Positions 1-12,195 are shown, counted from the stretch's first letter. The stretch is DNA of 64,000 bases from Chlorophyllum brunneum (GCA_963576785.1 OY756150.1:372001-436000), one strand, 5' to 3'. The notes: a model not told the origin generated them from the sequence alone. Made by a program: numbers and translations.

Positions 1-28
1 TCATGATAGAGCTCCTGCCATCAAGATG

Positions 29-3000
29 TCAAATGGTAGCTGCCACCGTAAACTGGCTGGCAAGCGGATTGGGATTGGGGTGGACTGAGCCATCCGTACC
101 GATCGTGATGGATTTTGCATCCGTCGTCGCATTCGTCGTTACATTGTCCCAAAGTGTCTTCGAGAGGTGAGGATCATCCTGGTTGAACCTTGTAAAAGAT
201 ACATTAGTAGAGAAACGGTCAAGTAACCTACGTCTGGGCCAGAGAGATTTAGAAACGGAATTAAAATGTTCTATATACTGAGTCTTGGGGGTAGGGCACG
301 AAAAGTCCATCACAGCTCCTAATGTCTTCTTCTTTTGAATGTCCGTGAAGTTCTTGATGTGAAGTCGGTGGGGGGAAGAGTGGAATTCCTTCGTCAATCT
401 TGCCAAAGCGTGTTCATCGTCCAACGTATGAAGCCTCGACGATTGTCGTTTGGCCAACTTTCGGAGATGAAGTTTGATAGGCATGAGCCCCGCAAGGGAC
501 TCTACGCCACTAGTGGGAGAAGTCCGGAAGGTCCCAGTGATCCAGAGTGCCACCCTTCTTTGCATTTTGTTGAGGACTTCACAAGTTCCCTTGGTGCGGG
601 ATCAATCGTGAAACCAAAGTTGATATCCATATGTTGCAACCGGTATGACACACGAGCAGTACAATAGCCTCTTGTTGCTGGGGGACAAGCCCCTGACAGA
701 GTTCCCCAGCATCTTCATTGCTTTGATCATAGAGATCGCTTTGGCAGAGTAGAATTGTATGTGTTCTTTGAAGGTCAACGTCTGATCAAAGTAGAAGCCG
801 AGGTACTGCCAGTCGGTCTTCAGTTTGAGGGGGTTATGACCCATGAATGGTGGGGATCCCAAGTCAATCGAGGGATTCGAGTCTTGTCTTGCACGTGTAA
901 AGTGAAAGATTTCAGACTTGCCATGTTCAATTTCAAGGCCAAATTCATTCATGAGCCACTCCATTTCGCGGTACATGTGTTGTAGGATTTCCACGTTCTT
1001 TTCCAGAGATGGGGATTGCGTGATTAGAGTGCTGTCGTCGACGAACGACAGGACATCAAAGTCCCACTTGTCGCGGTGTTCCTCCATACGGATGTCGAAG
1101 ACATGTAAGAGGGGGGCAAGGAATAGAGCGGAGAGAATAGGGCCAAGGGCCGAGCCTTGACCTACTCCTACCGCTGCGTCGTATTCCGGGGAAGTCTTGT
1201 TGTTCCACCGGTAAGTGGTGCAGTGTTCCTTGAGGTAATTGTCAAAGAATGCAGCGACCTGGGGAGAAAATCCTTGTCATCATAAAATTTCGATGAGAAG
1301 ATCGTGGTTAAGGGAAGGGAAGAATTGGGCCACGTTGAATGCGAGCACCGACGTTTTCTTCTTCTTCGTCTAAGCTCCCCGTATAATGTGCATCAGGAAG
1401 AGACCCACGTCCTCGGTAGACCATTGGCGGATCACTCCCAATTGGTGCAGATGGAGGACCTTGAATTTCATGGCCTCGAATTGGAGTCGTTTAGCGAGCA
1501 TTTTCTCGATTAGCTTGCCAAACGTGTTGAGGAGGACGATTGGTCAGAATGCCTTTGGAGTGGAGTAGTCGGGTTTGTTGGGTTTTGGGATAATCACCGA
1601 CGTTGACTTTTTGAAATGGGTAGGCCAGTGCCCGAAGTTCAGACATGCACTACCGATTTTGAGGAGTAGACCAGTGCAAGTTTCATCGGCAACGATCTGT
1701 TTGAGATGGGACCAGGAAATATGGTCGGGACTGGGGGAGGAAGAATTCAAGGTATCCTTGAGTGACTCCATCATCTCAATGAGAGAGAAATCTACCCAAG
1801 TCCTATTCTCCATTCCGTTCGGGGGGGGAGCTCGTCCAGAACCGCTGCGTTAGTTGGTCTATCACAGGTAGTGTTGTAGTGGAAGTCGAGAGCCGTCCAC
1901 AGATTGTCTAGTGTGAGACAAGGTCAGCCATTGTGACGCATGGCTTCCATAGCCAGGAGTGCGTGGTCCTTAACCCATGGCATGAGATCCCACGGGCATT
2001 TTCGGTTGACAGAGATTTCTTGTATCTTTTTGTCGAAGTATGCTCTTTTCTTCCTCCTCGTAGTTTTGTGAAAAGCGTTCCATTTGCGCTTGTTCTTGCG
2101 GTCCGTGCAGTGCATAGCGAGTGCGGTCGAGCACTCCTCGGTCCACCAGGTCTTGGATCTAGTGGTGACCTTGGTCTTCTTCGCATTTTGAGTCCAGGAT
2201 CTGTCAAACAAACCTCCCAATTTGGCAACAGCTCTCTCCAGCTCGTCTGCGTCATTCATCGGCCAGTTCTTGTTCTTGATTCCTTCTATGATATCCGTCA
2301 GAAATCTGGTTTCCTCTTCCAAGTCTTTGGGGATGGTCAGTCTTTCGACAACGACATCCATCTGCGGAATAGGCAACCTGATTACCAGAGGGGCATGGTC
2401 TGAGTTATACCGATCACTGTCCTGGATAGCGTGGGAGGGAATGTGTGGAAGCATTCCCGAAACGAAGATTAGGTCGATGACCGTGTCTGGTAGGTTGGGG
2501 TCCAAGGCATATCGAGTCAGCTTGGCCTTAGATGGAGTTGTCCTCACAAGATTGAGGGCTTTGGTGACCATAAGGAGCCGGTCCGCACTCGCCGGATGTT
2601 GATCCATTGAAGGGTCCCGGAACTCCGATCTGATGTTGATGTCTCCTCCCAAAAGAAGAAAGGGCGGGAGGTCAAAGAGTCGCTCCTCAAGGAATTGGAG
2701 TGCAGTGTTACAGCTGTCGTTATAGATGTTTAACAGCAGTAGTTCTTCTCCTCCCACGTATAGAGATATACACAGGAGGTCTCGATGGTCGATTACATCT
2801 CTTCGGATGGAGGGTCAGAGTTGTTTCAGCCTTTTATGAGCAAAGGCAAGGACTTGCGGAGTGGTACAGTATTCCATGTTGACCGTATGTTGAGGGTATT
2901 GTCGGCATCCCACTTGAAGGACTTCTTCGGCGATAAATGGATAAGAAAGGAGCGTCCAATCCGGGTGAACTGGCCTCCTACGAGGGGCGATCTGTCGTTA

Positions 3001-3191
3001 GAGACAGATGAGGGGATGTCTTGGAGGTATTTCCAAGAGGGTTCTTGTATGAGGAGGAGGTTGACATCACCTCTACACGCGAGAACTGTCTCCATCACTC
3101 CATACAATCTTCCTATGTTGTGAGAGCAGACCTTCAACTCACTCAGGAGTGAGCGAGGAGGCCTGTCTTGCTCGTCGGGGATGTTATTCAT
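29..3191 (-). pseudogene. L1 ORF2: endonuclease, reverse transcriptase, RNase H start
   Basis: Several minus-strand frames together form one LINE polyprotein. The endonuclease begins at 3191 (SELKVCSHNIGR, LLIQEPSW) and continues at 2757-1924 with GGDINIRSE and the catalytic SDHAPL. The reverse transcriptase covers about 1813-602, with a PDHISW stretch, a FFPSLNH motif A region, GVGQGSALGPILSALF (motif B), SFVDDSTL (motif C) and YLGFYFD. The segment 565-29 contains the linker and the first RNase H strand (GTDGSVHPNPNP). Stops and frameshifts near 2800, 1900, 1540, 1300 and 600 make it non-functional as it stands. Endonuclease nicking followed by target-primed reverse transcription is known for this class. 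Confidence 0.85.
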
Positions 3192-3684
3192 TGAGGGAGG
3201 GTAGTCTGGCTTTGACTAGCCCGGGATGGTGAGGAGGTGGGTGATGGAACTCCTTTGTTTGCTCGTAGTTCGAGTGCTTTGTTTGCATGCCAGTCATGGT
3301 CAAATCACTTTTTCCAAAACTGACATTTTCGGTCGGTAGCGAGGTGGTCCTTGCCACAGTTGGAGCACGTCGCCTTGTGGGGGCATGGTTCTCCGGAGGG
3401 GTAGCTGCAATAGGCGGAGTGGCCTTATCATTGCTCTTGCAACAGTGGGCGAATGATCGGTGGTTGGCAGTGGAGTGTGGCCCTTTGCAGTGTGCACAAG
3501 TAAAAAGCCTCGCTCGGCAGCAAACTAGAGGGTGGCCCCAATGGCAACATTTGCCGCAGAATGGTACTCCCGGGTTTGCAGTCACCTTCCTGATGCAGAA
3601 GAGCCCTCCGTAGATGTTGAGGAACTTGTCCTCGATTTTTGCCAAGTTGGACCCTGCCTTCGAATCCCAGATTTCAAACCACAC
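3184..3684 (-). pseudogene. L1 ORF1 C-terminal zinc-knuckle segment
   Basis: This frame contains CGKCCHWGHPLVCC (C-x2-C-x4-H-x4-C) followed by a second Cys/His-rich stretch around CAHCKGPHSTANH. Both match the knuckles in L3 (13892-14272) and L5 (28950-29447). CCHC knuckles bind RNA in retroelement gag proteins. It lies just downstream of the ORF1 frame and ends at the start of the endonuclease ORF (ATG at 3191), with only a few bases of overlap. Its separation from ORF1 by a frame change makes a broken single ORF1 the simplest reading. Confidence 0.7.
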
Positions 3685-3714
3685 CGTACAGGTGTCCGAA
3701 TGTTTTGAATTTCG

Positions 3715-5394
3715 TCAAACACGGGGCTGCGACACAAATTGGATGGCATCGGAGTGGATCGAACTCCGGACGCTGGAGACCACATTGGCCTCGGTGAGGA
3801 TCTGTCCTCGGGGGGTGATGTAACTTACATCCATGACTTTCACGAATGATTTGGACTTGGGGAGGGTAGCATCACCCGTAGTGATCCCTCCAAACTTATC
3901 TTTGAGCCACGCTTTGACTACGTCGAGCTCCGTGGGGGTTAAGACCTCCGAGGTGTGGACCATAAGGCCCAGCTTACCCTGCGAGGTGGTAATAACCCTC
4001 GTCTTGGACTTCTCCGTGATTAGGCATGCATTGAGAGAGTCGATGATGGCCCCGAAATTGGTGATGGTAGGACCGGTGAGAAGGGGAATGATCACCTGCT
4101 TTTGCGAGGGACCATTGAGGGTAGAACGAACAGTGCCAGCCTTTTTTTCCGGCTTCTTATTTGCAGGGGAGGCGGAGGGTGAGTAGGCGGCGTCATACAT
4201 TGCCACAATCTTCTCATTAGAAAGTTCGGGGAATTTGCTTGCAAACTCCAAGAGTTTGAGAGGATCCCGAGCATTGGTGGAGGGGCCGGCGTTGGAGGGG
4301 GCCTTCTTAGCTGCCATAGTAGCATAGGAGGATTTTGCTCCTTCCTGGGGGTTTGCTTTGGTTCCCTTACCGTTGGGCATGGGAGCCGGAGTTTTATCCT
4401 TTGCAGGCACAGCAGTGGGGGCGGCCTTGGTAGGCGCAGCCTTAGTAGGCATGGTAGTTGGCCCCGGAGTTCTTGGAGCTGGAGTTCTCGGCTTCCTGGC
4501 TCGCTTCTTTTTCCCATGAGCCACAGTCTTGAACTCTGCTTCAGAGATCATTTGAACGTCATCATCGGAGATACCCGAGTGAGTGACGTCATTGCCACCG
4601 GTGATGCCCAGAGTGACAATGTGTTCAATGACCTCCATGTGGACGTCGTCAGGTTTGCACATGGGGCCTTTGGAGGCCACGCGGGAGGGGTGTGCAACTT
4701 CGAGCTGTGGGGTTTCCTCAGCGTGAACGGTGGTGCACTTACCAAAGTTTTTCCCCAACCATCCTTGGAGATCACCTTTCTTCTCATCGACTGCTACCTT
4801 AAGCCATCCTACCTTACTCAAGGTCTCCGTCAATTCTGTGAAAGCTTGCCCAAACGCCAGCCCTTCATCACCACTCATATTGTAGGTGCTGCAGGCTTTC
4901 ACCCACTCTGAGATCTTACCAACCTCTTTTACAGCATCCTCGTAGAATTCTTCAGGACCATCTCTTTGGTCCTCTTGGGTTTCGTCTTCGTCTTCTTCGA
5001 CTTGGACTTTCTTCTTGGGCGTGAGCTCTTCTTCAACTTGCTTAGCCCAGTTCTCTCCCAAGTAGTATTGGCCTCCGCTGATTCTTGTCCGTTTGGAGAC
5101 ACGGTGGATGGTACGGTCTCCTTCGCCCTGGAGGGGGTTCGAGGTGACCGAAGTAGGTGTGATTGGCCTACTGCTTTGGACTGACGGGGGAATGGTGTCA
5201 CTGTAGGCTTGGTCCATGGGTACGAACGGCCTAGTCATAGTTGGCATCCTAGGGAACAGGACGCCGGGGGGTGGCAGAGCCGGAGGGGCCGCAAAGATGG
5301 AGGGGGGTGGAACACGTGTTGTATTCCCGAAGATTTTCCCCTTGCCATCGGGCGTGGGCTCTCTAGGAGAGAAATTTGAATGTAACGCAGGCAT
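3715..5394 (-). CDS. L1 ORF1, gag-like nucleic-acid-binding protein
   Basis: This 559-residue open frame starts at the first ATG downstream of the LINE 5' end. It has a Pro-rich N-terminus, an acidic middle, a Lys/Ala/Pro-rich hinge (about residues 290-370) and a more ordered C-terminal part (about 400-550). It corresponds to the ORF1 protein that coats LINE RNA during retrotransposition. In the related copies L3 and L5 the same protein is broken by stops; here it is uninterrupted up to 3715. The zinc knuckles that should follow are in a different frame (3184-3684), so one frameshift near 3700 probably separates them. The RNA-coating role is inferred from LINE families in general. Confidence 0.75.
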   Translation of the reverse strand: MPALHSNFSPREPTPDGKGKIFGNTTRVPPPSIFAAPPALPPPGVLFPRMPTMTRPFVPMDQAYSDTIPPSVQSSRPITPTSVTSNPLQGEGDRTIHRVSKRTRISGGQYYLGENWAKQVEEELTPKKKVQVEEDEDETQEDQRDGPEEFYEDAVKEVGKISEWVKACSTYNMSGDEGLAFGQAFTELTETLSKVGWLKVAVDEKKGDLQGWLGKNFGKCTTVHAEETPQLEVAHPSRVASKGPMCKPDDVHMEVIEHIVTLGITGGNDVTHSGISDDDVQMISEAEFKTVAHGKKKRARKPRTPAPRTPGPTTMPTKAAPTKAAPTAVPAKDKTPAPMPNGKGTKANPQEGAKSSYATMAAKKAPSNAGPSTNARDPLKLLEFASKFPELSNEKIVAMYDAAYSPSASPANKKPEKKAGTVRSTLNGPSQKQVIIPLLTGPTITNFGAIIDSLNACLITEKSKTRVITTSQGKLGLMVHTSEVLTPTELDVVKAWLKDKFGGITTGDATLPKSKSFVKVMDVSYITPRGQILTEANVVSSVRSSIHSDAIQFVSQPRV

Positions 5395-5478
5395 TGTGTA
5401 TCCTAGTACTATAGACTAATACCGTGTAATCGACTTTTTGTGAAATCGATGGTAGTGGTACAAGTCAAAGAAGGGATG

Positions 5479-7686
5479 CCCCAAACTTCTTCCAAAGGTT
5501 CTCCGGAAGATAGGACTTATAGATCTGTTCATGGACATATTCTAACTCCTTTCCCTAAACCTAAAAAGAATAAAGGAAAGGGAAAAGCACTGAATATTGA
5601 TACAGATATTCAGGAGGAGTGGGATGGTATTGTGCAAAACATTCTCTTTTCACCAAGAGAAACACAAATACCAGAAGACAATGACAGTGATGGGTTATCA
5701 TATGCTGATCCACCCAATCACCTTGAAGGTCCGAACAATCTGCCTTCTCAAAGAGATAATCCAGATGTACAACTATTCATACCCTATACCCCTGTTGAAG
5801 ATGATTGGGATGCTGGTCCTTCTGTACCACAAGGTCACTCAGATCAAATACTGGTTCCTGAAATACCTCAGAGACCACAAAGAACCAGAAAAGTACCTGA
5901 ACATCCAGGAAACTTCTATGGTTCTACAAAGCATCTAACCAAAATTCTTCAGGACTATAAGATGTTCCAACCTCCTAAGTCAAAATTAACAAGTACTACT
6001 AGTAGACTTGTTAGACAAATTCGATTAGAGGCTTCTAAACCTGGAATAATCAATGGACGCTCTCAGCACGAAGCTTTTACAATGGAAGACTTATGCAAAG
6101 AAGGAGGAGTAGGGATGATCAATTATCTGTACACTCAAAAAGTCGAATCACCATTAGTTTCTATTTCTTTCAAGGATCTAGATTGACTACCATCAGAAGA
6201 GAAATCTAAATAGTGGAAAGTGCTTAGAAGAGTTAAATTTACTCAAAGAAAGACATGTTTATGACTTAGCTAAACTTCTACCTGGAAGAAAAGCTGTTAA
6301 AAATAGATGGGTCTTCACACCCAAATCAGATGGTTAATACTGTGCTCAACTAGTAGCTAAAGGATTCTCTCAGATAGAGGAAATCAATTACGATGAACTA
6401 TCTTCACCAGTAGTCCATTATGAGACAGCACAATATTTGTAGTTGCTGCCCTTAATAATTGGGAGATGCTCAGTTTAGATGTTAAAACTGCCTATTTCTA
6501 TGGAAAACTAGATAAAGAACTCTATATGGAACTTCCAGAAGGTTTTAATACAGGTTGTGGTAATACGGTTTGGAAATTGAACCAAGCCATTTATAGACTA
6601 AAGCAATCTGGATGACAATGGTGGAAGGAATTGACTAAGTCAATGACTGACCTAGGATTTGTCCGATCCAAATTAGATACTGGAGTCTATTATTACTACG
6701 ACCCTGAAACCAAAGAGCTTATTATAGCTCTAGTCTATGTAGATGACTCAATGTTTGTTAGGATCAGAGACTCTAGACTTCTACATGAGAAGCAAGCACT
6801 CTTTATGAAGAAATGGGAATGCCGAGACCTTGGTCTAACCAAAGAGTTTCTTGGTATGAAAATTTCGCAAAATCCTATAAACCGATCAATCACCCTAGAC
6901 CAAATAGATTATCTAGGAAAAGTTCTTGATCGATTTAAAGTAATTGGAAAGGAAGAAATCCCATTACCAAATGGATTTATCTTCGAATCCAATACAGGAA
7001 AAGCAACACCTGACTTTATAAAGAGGTATCAACAGTTAGTAGGATCAGTTATGTATTTGATGATAGGCAGTCGGCCCAATATAGCCTTTGCCACTGTCAA
7101 GTTATCACAACATATGACTAATCCTACTAAAGCACATTATAATGCAGGCTTACATTTGCTAAAGTACCTTAATGCTACTCGCAAATATAGAATTACCTGT
7201 GGTGGAAGTTCTATGCAAGGCCTTAATGCCTTTTCTGATTCTGATTGGGCTGGTGATCCAATTAGTCATAAATCTGTAACTGGATATTTCTGTTTATTAG
7301 CCAGTAGAGCTATTGCTTGGTTAAGTAGAAAACAGAAAACCATTGCATTATCTTCCACTGAAGCCGAGTATATGGCTTTGTCAGATTGCAGTCGACAATT
7401 AATTTGGACTGTCAATTTGTTGGAAGAAATTGGTATCCAATCATTGGCTCCTTATCTCTTTGGTGATAATGAGGGTTCAATATTTTGGGCCAAAAATCCA
7501 GTAACAGAAAAATGATCAAAACATGTCGACATCAAATACCATTATATTCGTGATTTGGTAGAAGAAGGAAAGATTGAAATATTCTCTGTGAAAGGCATGG
7601 AAAATCCTGCCAATATTCTCACAAAGAATTTAGACAAAATTAAATTTAATCTATTCCAACCTCACCTTGGCTTGACGTTTGAGTAA
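5479..7686 (+). pseudogene. copia pol: linker, reverse transcriptase, RNase H
   Basis: The frame to 6186 is the low-complexity linker between integrase and RT, with QRPQRTRKVPEHP. From 6187 to 6630 the RT N-terminal half is readable only across several stops (for example VAKGFSQIEEINYDE). The open frame 6631-7515 holds YVDDSMFV (RT active site), GSRPNIAFA, and RNase H with SDSDWAGD, SSTEAEYMAL and GDNEGS, so its acidic catalytic residues are present. After a stop at 7515 the frame continues to a terminal stop at 7686, just before the polypurine tract. Domain order RT-RNase H directly before the LTR is typical of copia. Most stops could come from single C-to-T or G-to-A changes. Confidence 0.88.
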
Positions 7687-7721
7687 TTAAAAACTCTACA
7701 TCAATACAGAGCAAGGAGGAG

Positions 7722-8301
7722 TGTTGAAGTTTTGGACATATTCTAGAAATAGACTATGAAGCCATTATGATAAAAATAGACTGATCCGTTACTTTCCAGT
7801 AACTTCAATCCATAGTAACTTCCTATGAGTTGCTCTGTATATGATAAGAGTCATAAAGTCAATTGGTACTTAATAGATTATTCTATATAGTTCCAATGAC
7901 TGGTATAATATGTTCTGCAGTACTCTGCAGATACTATGCCGTAGTTAGTAGGAGTCATAAGGAATGTTCTATATATTCCTAGTATTTTATGTAGTATGAC
8001 TCATCTATGTTCTTACACATATATAAACCCCATGTAGTAGACCAAATTCTGCATCTTGTTCAATTGAACAACTTCTTCATCATTGCTTATCTTCTTGAGT
8101 ACAACATAAGTCTCGATCTCCTTGACTTTAACCTCTCTATCTCTGACACCAACCACTTCATTAATAATATCTGTCTATCTGAATTACCTTTCTACAGGTA
8201 TCAGATAAAAGCTTATTATCTTGGTGAGTAGACCCTATGTTCTCTCCCACTATGTTCACTGCTACCCCAGCAAACAACTCATTATGGTCATTTCCTCAAC
8301 A
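7722..8301 (+). repeat. copia 3' LTR
   Basis: The 580 bp LTR starts with TGTTGA directly after the polypurine tract and ends with TCAACA, giving short inverted termini. It contains a TATATAAACC promoter-like box at about 8020. A second copy of this LTR is present at 32843-35743, split by two LINE insertions. Confidence 0.8.
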
Positions 8302-10010
8302 GGTCCTCTGGGTTGAAGTAGACCATGTGTTGACCCTCCAAGTGAACTGGAAGACAATAGACTGGAGGGATCTGAGCATATATCCCAAACTCAAGGATAT
8401 GCAAGCAAGTCTCAACAGAGGAAATGTACCATACATCCAGGTACTGCTTCATCTTATCTCTCTCCTGATCCTCTACACCTAACACCACCAGAGTTGCCCT
8501 ATCCCCTCCCTTGTGAATGTACTTGGACACATAGCACACCGACATGATCAACACACTAATCTCTACATTGATGTAACACTGGAACTCTGAACTTAGCAGC
8601 TTGGAGAAGGGAATGACCCAGGCATTGGTATAGGCAAACCCATTCTTCTCAAAGGTGCAGCCATTATCAGGGCAAGCATACTTGGGATAGCCATTCTCTC
8701 CCCACTCAGTCACAGCCTGGAAGGGTTTGGGAAGCGTTTAGTGCACCACTAGTTGACCATGTATCAAGCAGTATGGTGACTACCACCACATAGACTATGG
8801 AGCATGGTGGAAGTGATGATGTTGAAGAGAACAGGCTTAGTGACAGGATCAGGGAGTTGGGCAGAAACAATGGTGTCAATGTGGATGACATCTCTGATCT
8901 TATCCTCAGATGTGAGGAAGACCAAGAGATGCATGTAGGGAAGACCTCTCTTCTGGAACTCAATTGTGTGGACCATCCCAGCCATACCTCCAAAAAACCC
9001 ATTCCTAATCTTCTTTAGCAGTCCATTCTTCTTCTGCTCAAACACCCTAGCCACAATATCAGGTCTATCAGAGGCTATCTGTCCAGAGAGGAGGTTGTTG
9101 ACAATCTCTGGCCATTTGGGATTGGCAGTCATGGTGATAAACATGTCAGGTTTGTTCCCATTTGTCCTACAGATGGCCATAGAGTCTTGGAACAGCTGGT
9201 ACATGTGTTACTCACTGCCCATATAAGATGAGGGCAGGATAACCCACTGGCCATAGTTCTGATTGATGTTGAGATTATCATCTCTATCACCAATCACAAC
9301 ATCCTGAAGACCTGGACAGTTTGTGAGCTTAATTCAGTGATGTAGAAATTTACAACTTACCCTGGTAGACCTCAGCTCTCAATTCCTTCTGGTGAGTCCT
9401 GATCCAGGTTAGAGTACTCTGCTCAACAGAAGTCCAGGCATCTACCACAAACTGCTGGAACAGTCTACCACCATAAAACAGTAGTGGTTGGTTACCAGGT
9501 TGGATATACAGGCAGTATGCATAGTAGCAATGCTGGGTAACCTTTGTAGATCACTGTTGTGGATGATCTACTTGGGCATCATTGCTCTACCTAGTCATCA
9601 GAGTTGTAGATATAGATCTGGGCAAATCTGGGAGCCTCATTTGGAGGGGGAAGGAGAGTGCCAGTCTTGTAGTATACCTGGCCCTTAATTTTGAAGCAGT
9701 AGGGACCTATCAAGTTGGTCAGAGACATGGGTCACTCATATCTGGTCCAAATTACATACCTGCTGACCATGTTACACTCTGGTTAATATCAACTCCCAGT
9801 GAGAGAAAAGCAAAACTGGCATTGTACTACCAAATAGCTACCTTGAACTTGGCAGACTGAGGGCTTTGTCCAGTCATGAGGGAAAGTGTGGTTGAGAGAA
9901 TAATAGGGAGGAAGTTGAATCTGGCCTTGGAGACAGCAAATGCCAAACTTGGGAGCATGAACGTATGAGCTGGATAGCTTTTTACTGTCAAAGTGAAGAA
10001 CATGACAGTT
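8302..10010 (-). pseudogene. Helitron Rep domain gene, truncated
   Basis: The minus strand encodes the replication-initiator part of a Helitron rolling-circle transposase. Reading from about 9970, an N-terminal region has CCLQGQIQLPPYY, then GQVYYKTGTLLPPPNEAP and FAQIYIYNSDD. Next comes GGRLFQQFVVDAWTSVEQ and, after a likely intron, DMFITMTANPKWPEI. The metal-binding HUH-type motif PYMHLLVFL and the KYIHKGGDRAT segment with the preceding YVSKY (Y2-type tyrosines) follow at about 8860 and 8530, and NPEDLLRK near the left end. Stops and frame changes occur near 9200, 8760 and in 9480-9800. The PIF1-like helicase domain is missing because copia lies at 8301. L2 abuts the other end. Confidence 0.85.
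9310..9358 (-). other. probable intron in Helitron Rep
   Basis: On the minus strand the coding sequence ...RAEVYQG is followed by GTAAGT and ends in CCAG before codons for LQDVV. Removing about 49 nt joins two parts of the conserved Helitron N-terminal domain in frame. Size and splice sites fit basidiomycete introns. Confidence 0.55.
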
Positions 10011-12110
10011 TTTTTTTTTTTTTTTTTTTAAATCAACAATTTATATAGTGGTGCTCGATCACAGTCCACATGTACATACATACAGAGGTAGAATGTACAG
10101 AATATTCAGAGCAAGGAAAGTAAACTAAAAGTACACTAACCCCACGAGACTCGACACTATCTAGCACATACACTAGAAAGAACTTTGGTACCTAAGTTGA
10201 ACAGCAAAAAAGAGAGAGAAGGAATTCAGAAGAGAGAGAGTGAGAGAGAGAAACTGATAGAAACAAAACTATCGACTTACAGACACAAGGGGGAACAACG
10301 AATGGTACTAGTGTGTAGAGGGGCATTTACCCAGACACCATGGGAAAGATGAATGTTGAATGAAGCTACATAAAATAGTAGATGAGCAAGGAATGGAGAG
10401 ATAGAGAAGTGGATTTGAAGTCCATAACCATGGAAGCACAAGAAAAAGTTAAAATAGAAGAAGGGACTCATGCAGGTGCAGACCCAAACCTCTGATGGGC
10501 TTGACGATGATGTAACAGGGGTATTGAGCCAGCATGGATATAAGGGTGCTCAGGTTCTGGTGGGAAACTAAACACAGCAGGGTTGCAACATAGGAAGTTG
10601 ACAAACTTCTTAATATTGTTGACGTTGTAGTGGTGATCAAAGTGTTGGCACCAATGGAGAATATGTGACCTGGTCTGAACCAGTTGATTGCTGTAGTAGT
10701 GGCAAGATAAATCTTCAGTGGGGAAGAACCTAAGGTGGTATTCTCCAATTAGGGCATGATATAGTATGGCGTGACAAGCTCTCACAAAGAGCTGGGGCTG
10801 GTATCCGCTTTCTTGTATCCAAGGGCCGGAGTTGATGTGTGATGGTAAAGCAGAGGCCCCATTCGCTTGTACCAGAAGGTGGAGGAAGGAGCTACCACTG
10901 TATTTCTTAAAACCAAACATGGCCTGCCATGTGTGAATGGTGCATTCAGTGGACTTTTTTTGTAAGTAGGCAATGGAGTTCAGTATGCGGTGGTTTTGAC
11001 CCTGGTTGGGCCAGGCAACTGTTTGAATCCAGTCGTGCATGGCTTGTTGGATCCTGTATTTGCACTTAGATGGAGTGTGATAGAAAGAAAGGCAGTGTTG
11101 GTCAGATTTGTTGAACCAAACCATAAGCGCCTTCGAGGTGAGGATAGACTGTTGCTGGCAAGAGTGCATCAAGCAGTCAAGTAAAAGCTTGGAGGCTGCA
11201 AGGGAGTCCATGAACACATGGACGTGTTCAACCTAATCATAGTTGTTGGTGGCAAGTACCTTGGTGATACCTAGGTATTGTGCAACTAGTTCAGTATCAG
11301 AAGACGTGGTTCCTCTGAGCCTTTTCATAATAGAGTTTCCTCCATCTAAGTGTCAAATAGTAGCTGCCACCATAAACTGGCCAGCAAGTGGGTTGGGGTT
11401 GGGGTAGACCGAGCCATTCATGCCTATAATAATAGACTTGGGGTCCATTGTCACTTTCATCATTACATCATCCCAAAGCATCTTCGAGAGGTGGGGATTG
11501 TCCCAGTTGAATCCTATAAAAGATACATTAGTAGAGAAGTGGTCAAGTAACCTATGTCCGGGCCAGAGAGTTTTGGAAACAGAATTGAAAGATTCTACAT
11601 AGCAAGTTTCAGGAGTGGAGCATAAAATATCCATTACAGCTCCAAGTGTCTTCTTCTTCTGAATCTCCGTGAAGTTCCTAATGTGAAGTCAGTGGGGGGA
11701 AGAGTAGTATTCTCTCATCAATCTTGCCAGTGTGTGTTCATCGTCCAATGTATGAAGTCTTGATGTTTGTCATTTGGCCAACTTTTGGAGATGGAGTTTG
11801 ATGGGCATGAGCCCCACAAGGGACTCAACACCACTGGTGGGAGAAGTCCAGAAAGCCTCTGTTATCCAGAGGGCTGCTCTTTGTTGCATTTTGTTGAGGA
11901 TTTCACAGGTCCCCTTTGTATGGGACTTATTGTGAAACCATAGTTGATATCCATATGTCACCACCAGTACAACACACGAACAGTATAGGAGTCTTTTGTT
12001 TCATGGGGATAAGCCACAGACAGAGTTGCCTAGTATCTTCATCGCTTTAATCATCGATATGGCTTTGGTGGAGTAGTAACAGACATGTTCCTTGAAGGAC
12101 AGAGTCTTCA
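10011..12110 (-). mobile_element. L2: LINE, 3' part only
   Basis: A run of T at 10011-10029 is the antisense of the poly(A) tail, followed by the family's 3' end (AATCAACAATTTATATAG). Minus-strand frames cover the C-terminal Cys/His region (10277-10748), the post-RNase H domain (10468-11217), RNase H start (11353-11634) and the linker plus last part of RT (11770-12050). The copy stops inside RT at 12110, where the 5' end of L3 begins head to head. Stops are frequent and CpG is scarce, so it is an old copy. No target-site duplication was found. Confidence 0.85.
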
Positions 12111-12195
12111 CACCCCTTCTTTGACTCGTACTACCACCATCGATTTACAAGAGTCAATTATATGGTGCTAGTCTACAGTACAGAGGATATACACT

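Larger units (their letters stand above)
1..5478 (-). mobile_element. L1: Tad1-like LINE, 5' end intact, 3' end beyond window
   Basis: This non-LTR retrotransposon reads on the minus strand. From its 5' end at about 5478 it carries a gag-like ORF1, CCHC zinc knuckles, an apurinic-type endonuclease, a reverse transcriptase with an FVDD motif and the start of an RNase H domain that runs off the left edge. The 5' terminus (CATCCCTTCTTTGAC) matches those of L3 and L5, so it is a true element end. To the right the sequence changes abruptly to copia, meaning L1 inserted into that copia element. L1 keeps more CpG and longer ORFs than L3 or L5, so it looks like the youngest large copy. About 1.25 kb of its 3' end should lie to the left of the window. 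Clade assignment rests on domain order (EN-RT-RNase H) and the fungal context. Confidence 0.9.
5479..8301 (+). mobile_element. Ty1/copia element, 3' part with 3' LTR
   Basis: To the right of L1 the plus strand reads a copia polyprotein from the integrase-RT linker through reverse transcriptase and RNase H, a polypurine tract (GAGCAAGGAGGAG) and a 3' LTR. The 5' half lies beyond L1, outside the window. Immediately after the LTR the sequence becomes Helitron, so copia probably inserted into a Helitron; the matching left flank is not visible. Confidence 0.88.

Noticed and set aside
335..1160. Plus-strand ORFs over L1
   Set aside because: They are antisense shadows of the LINE RT and linker frames on the minus strand.
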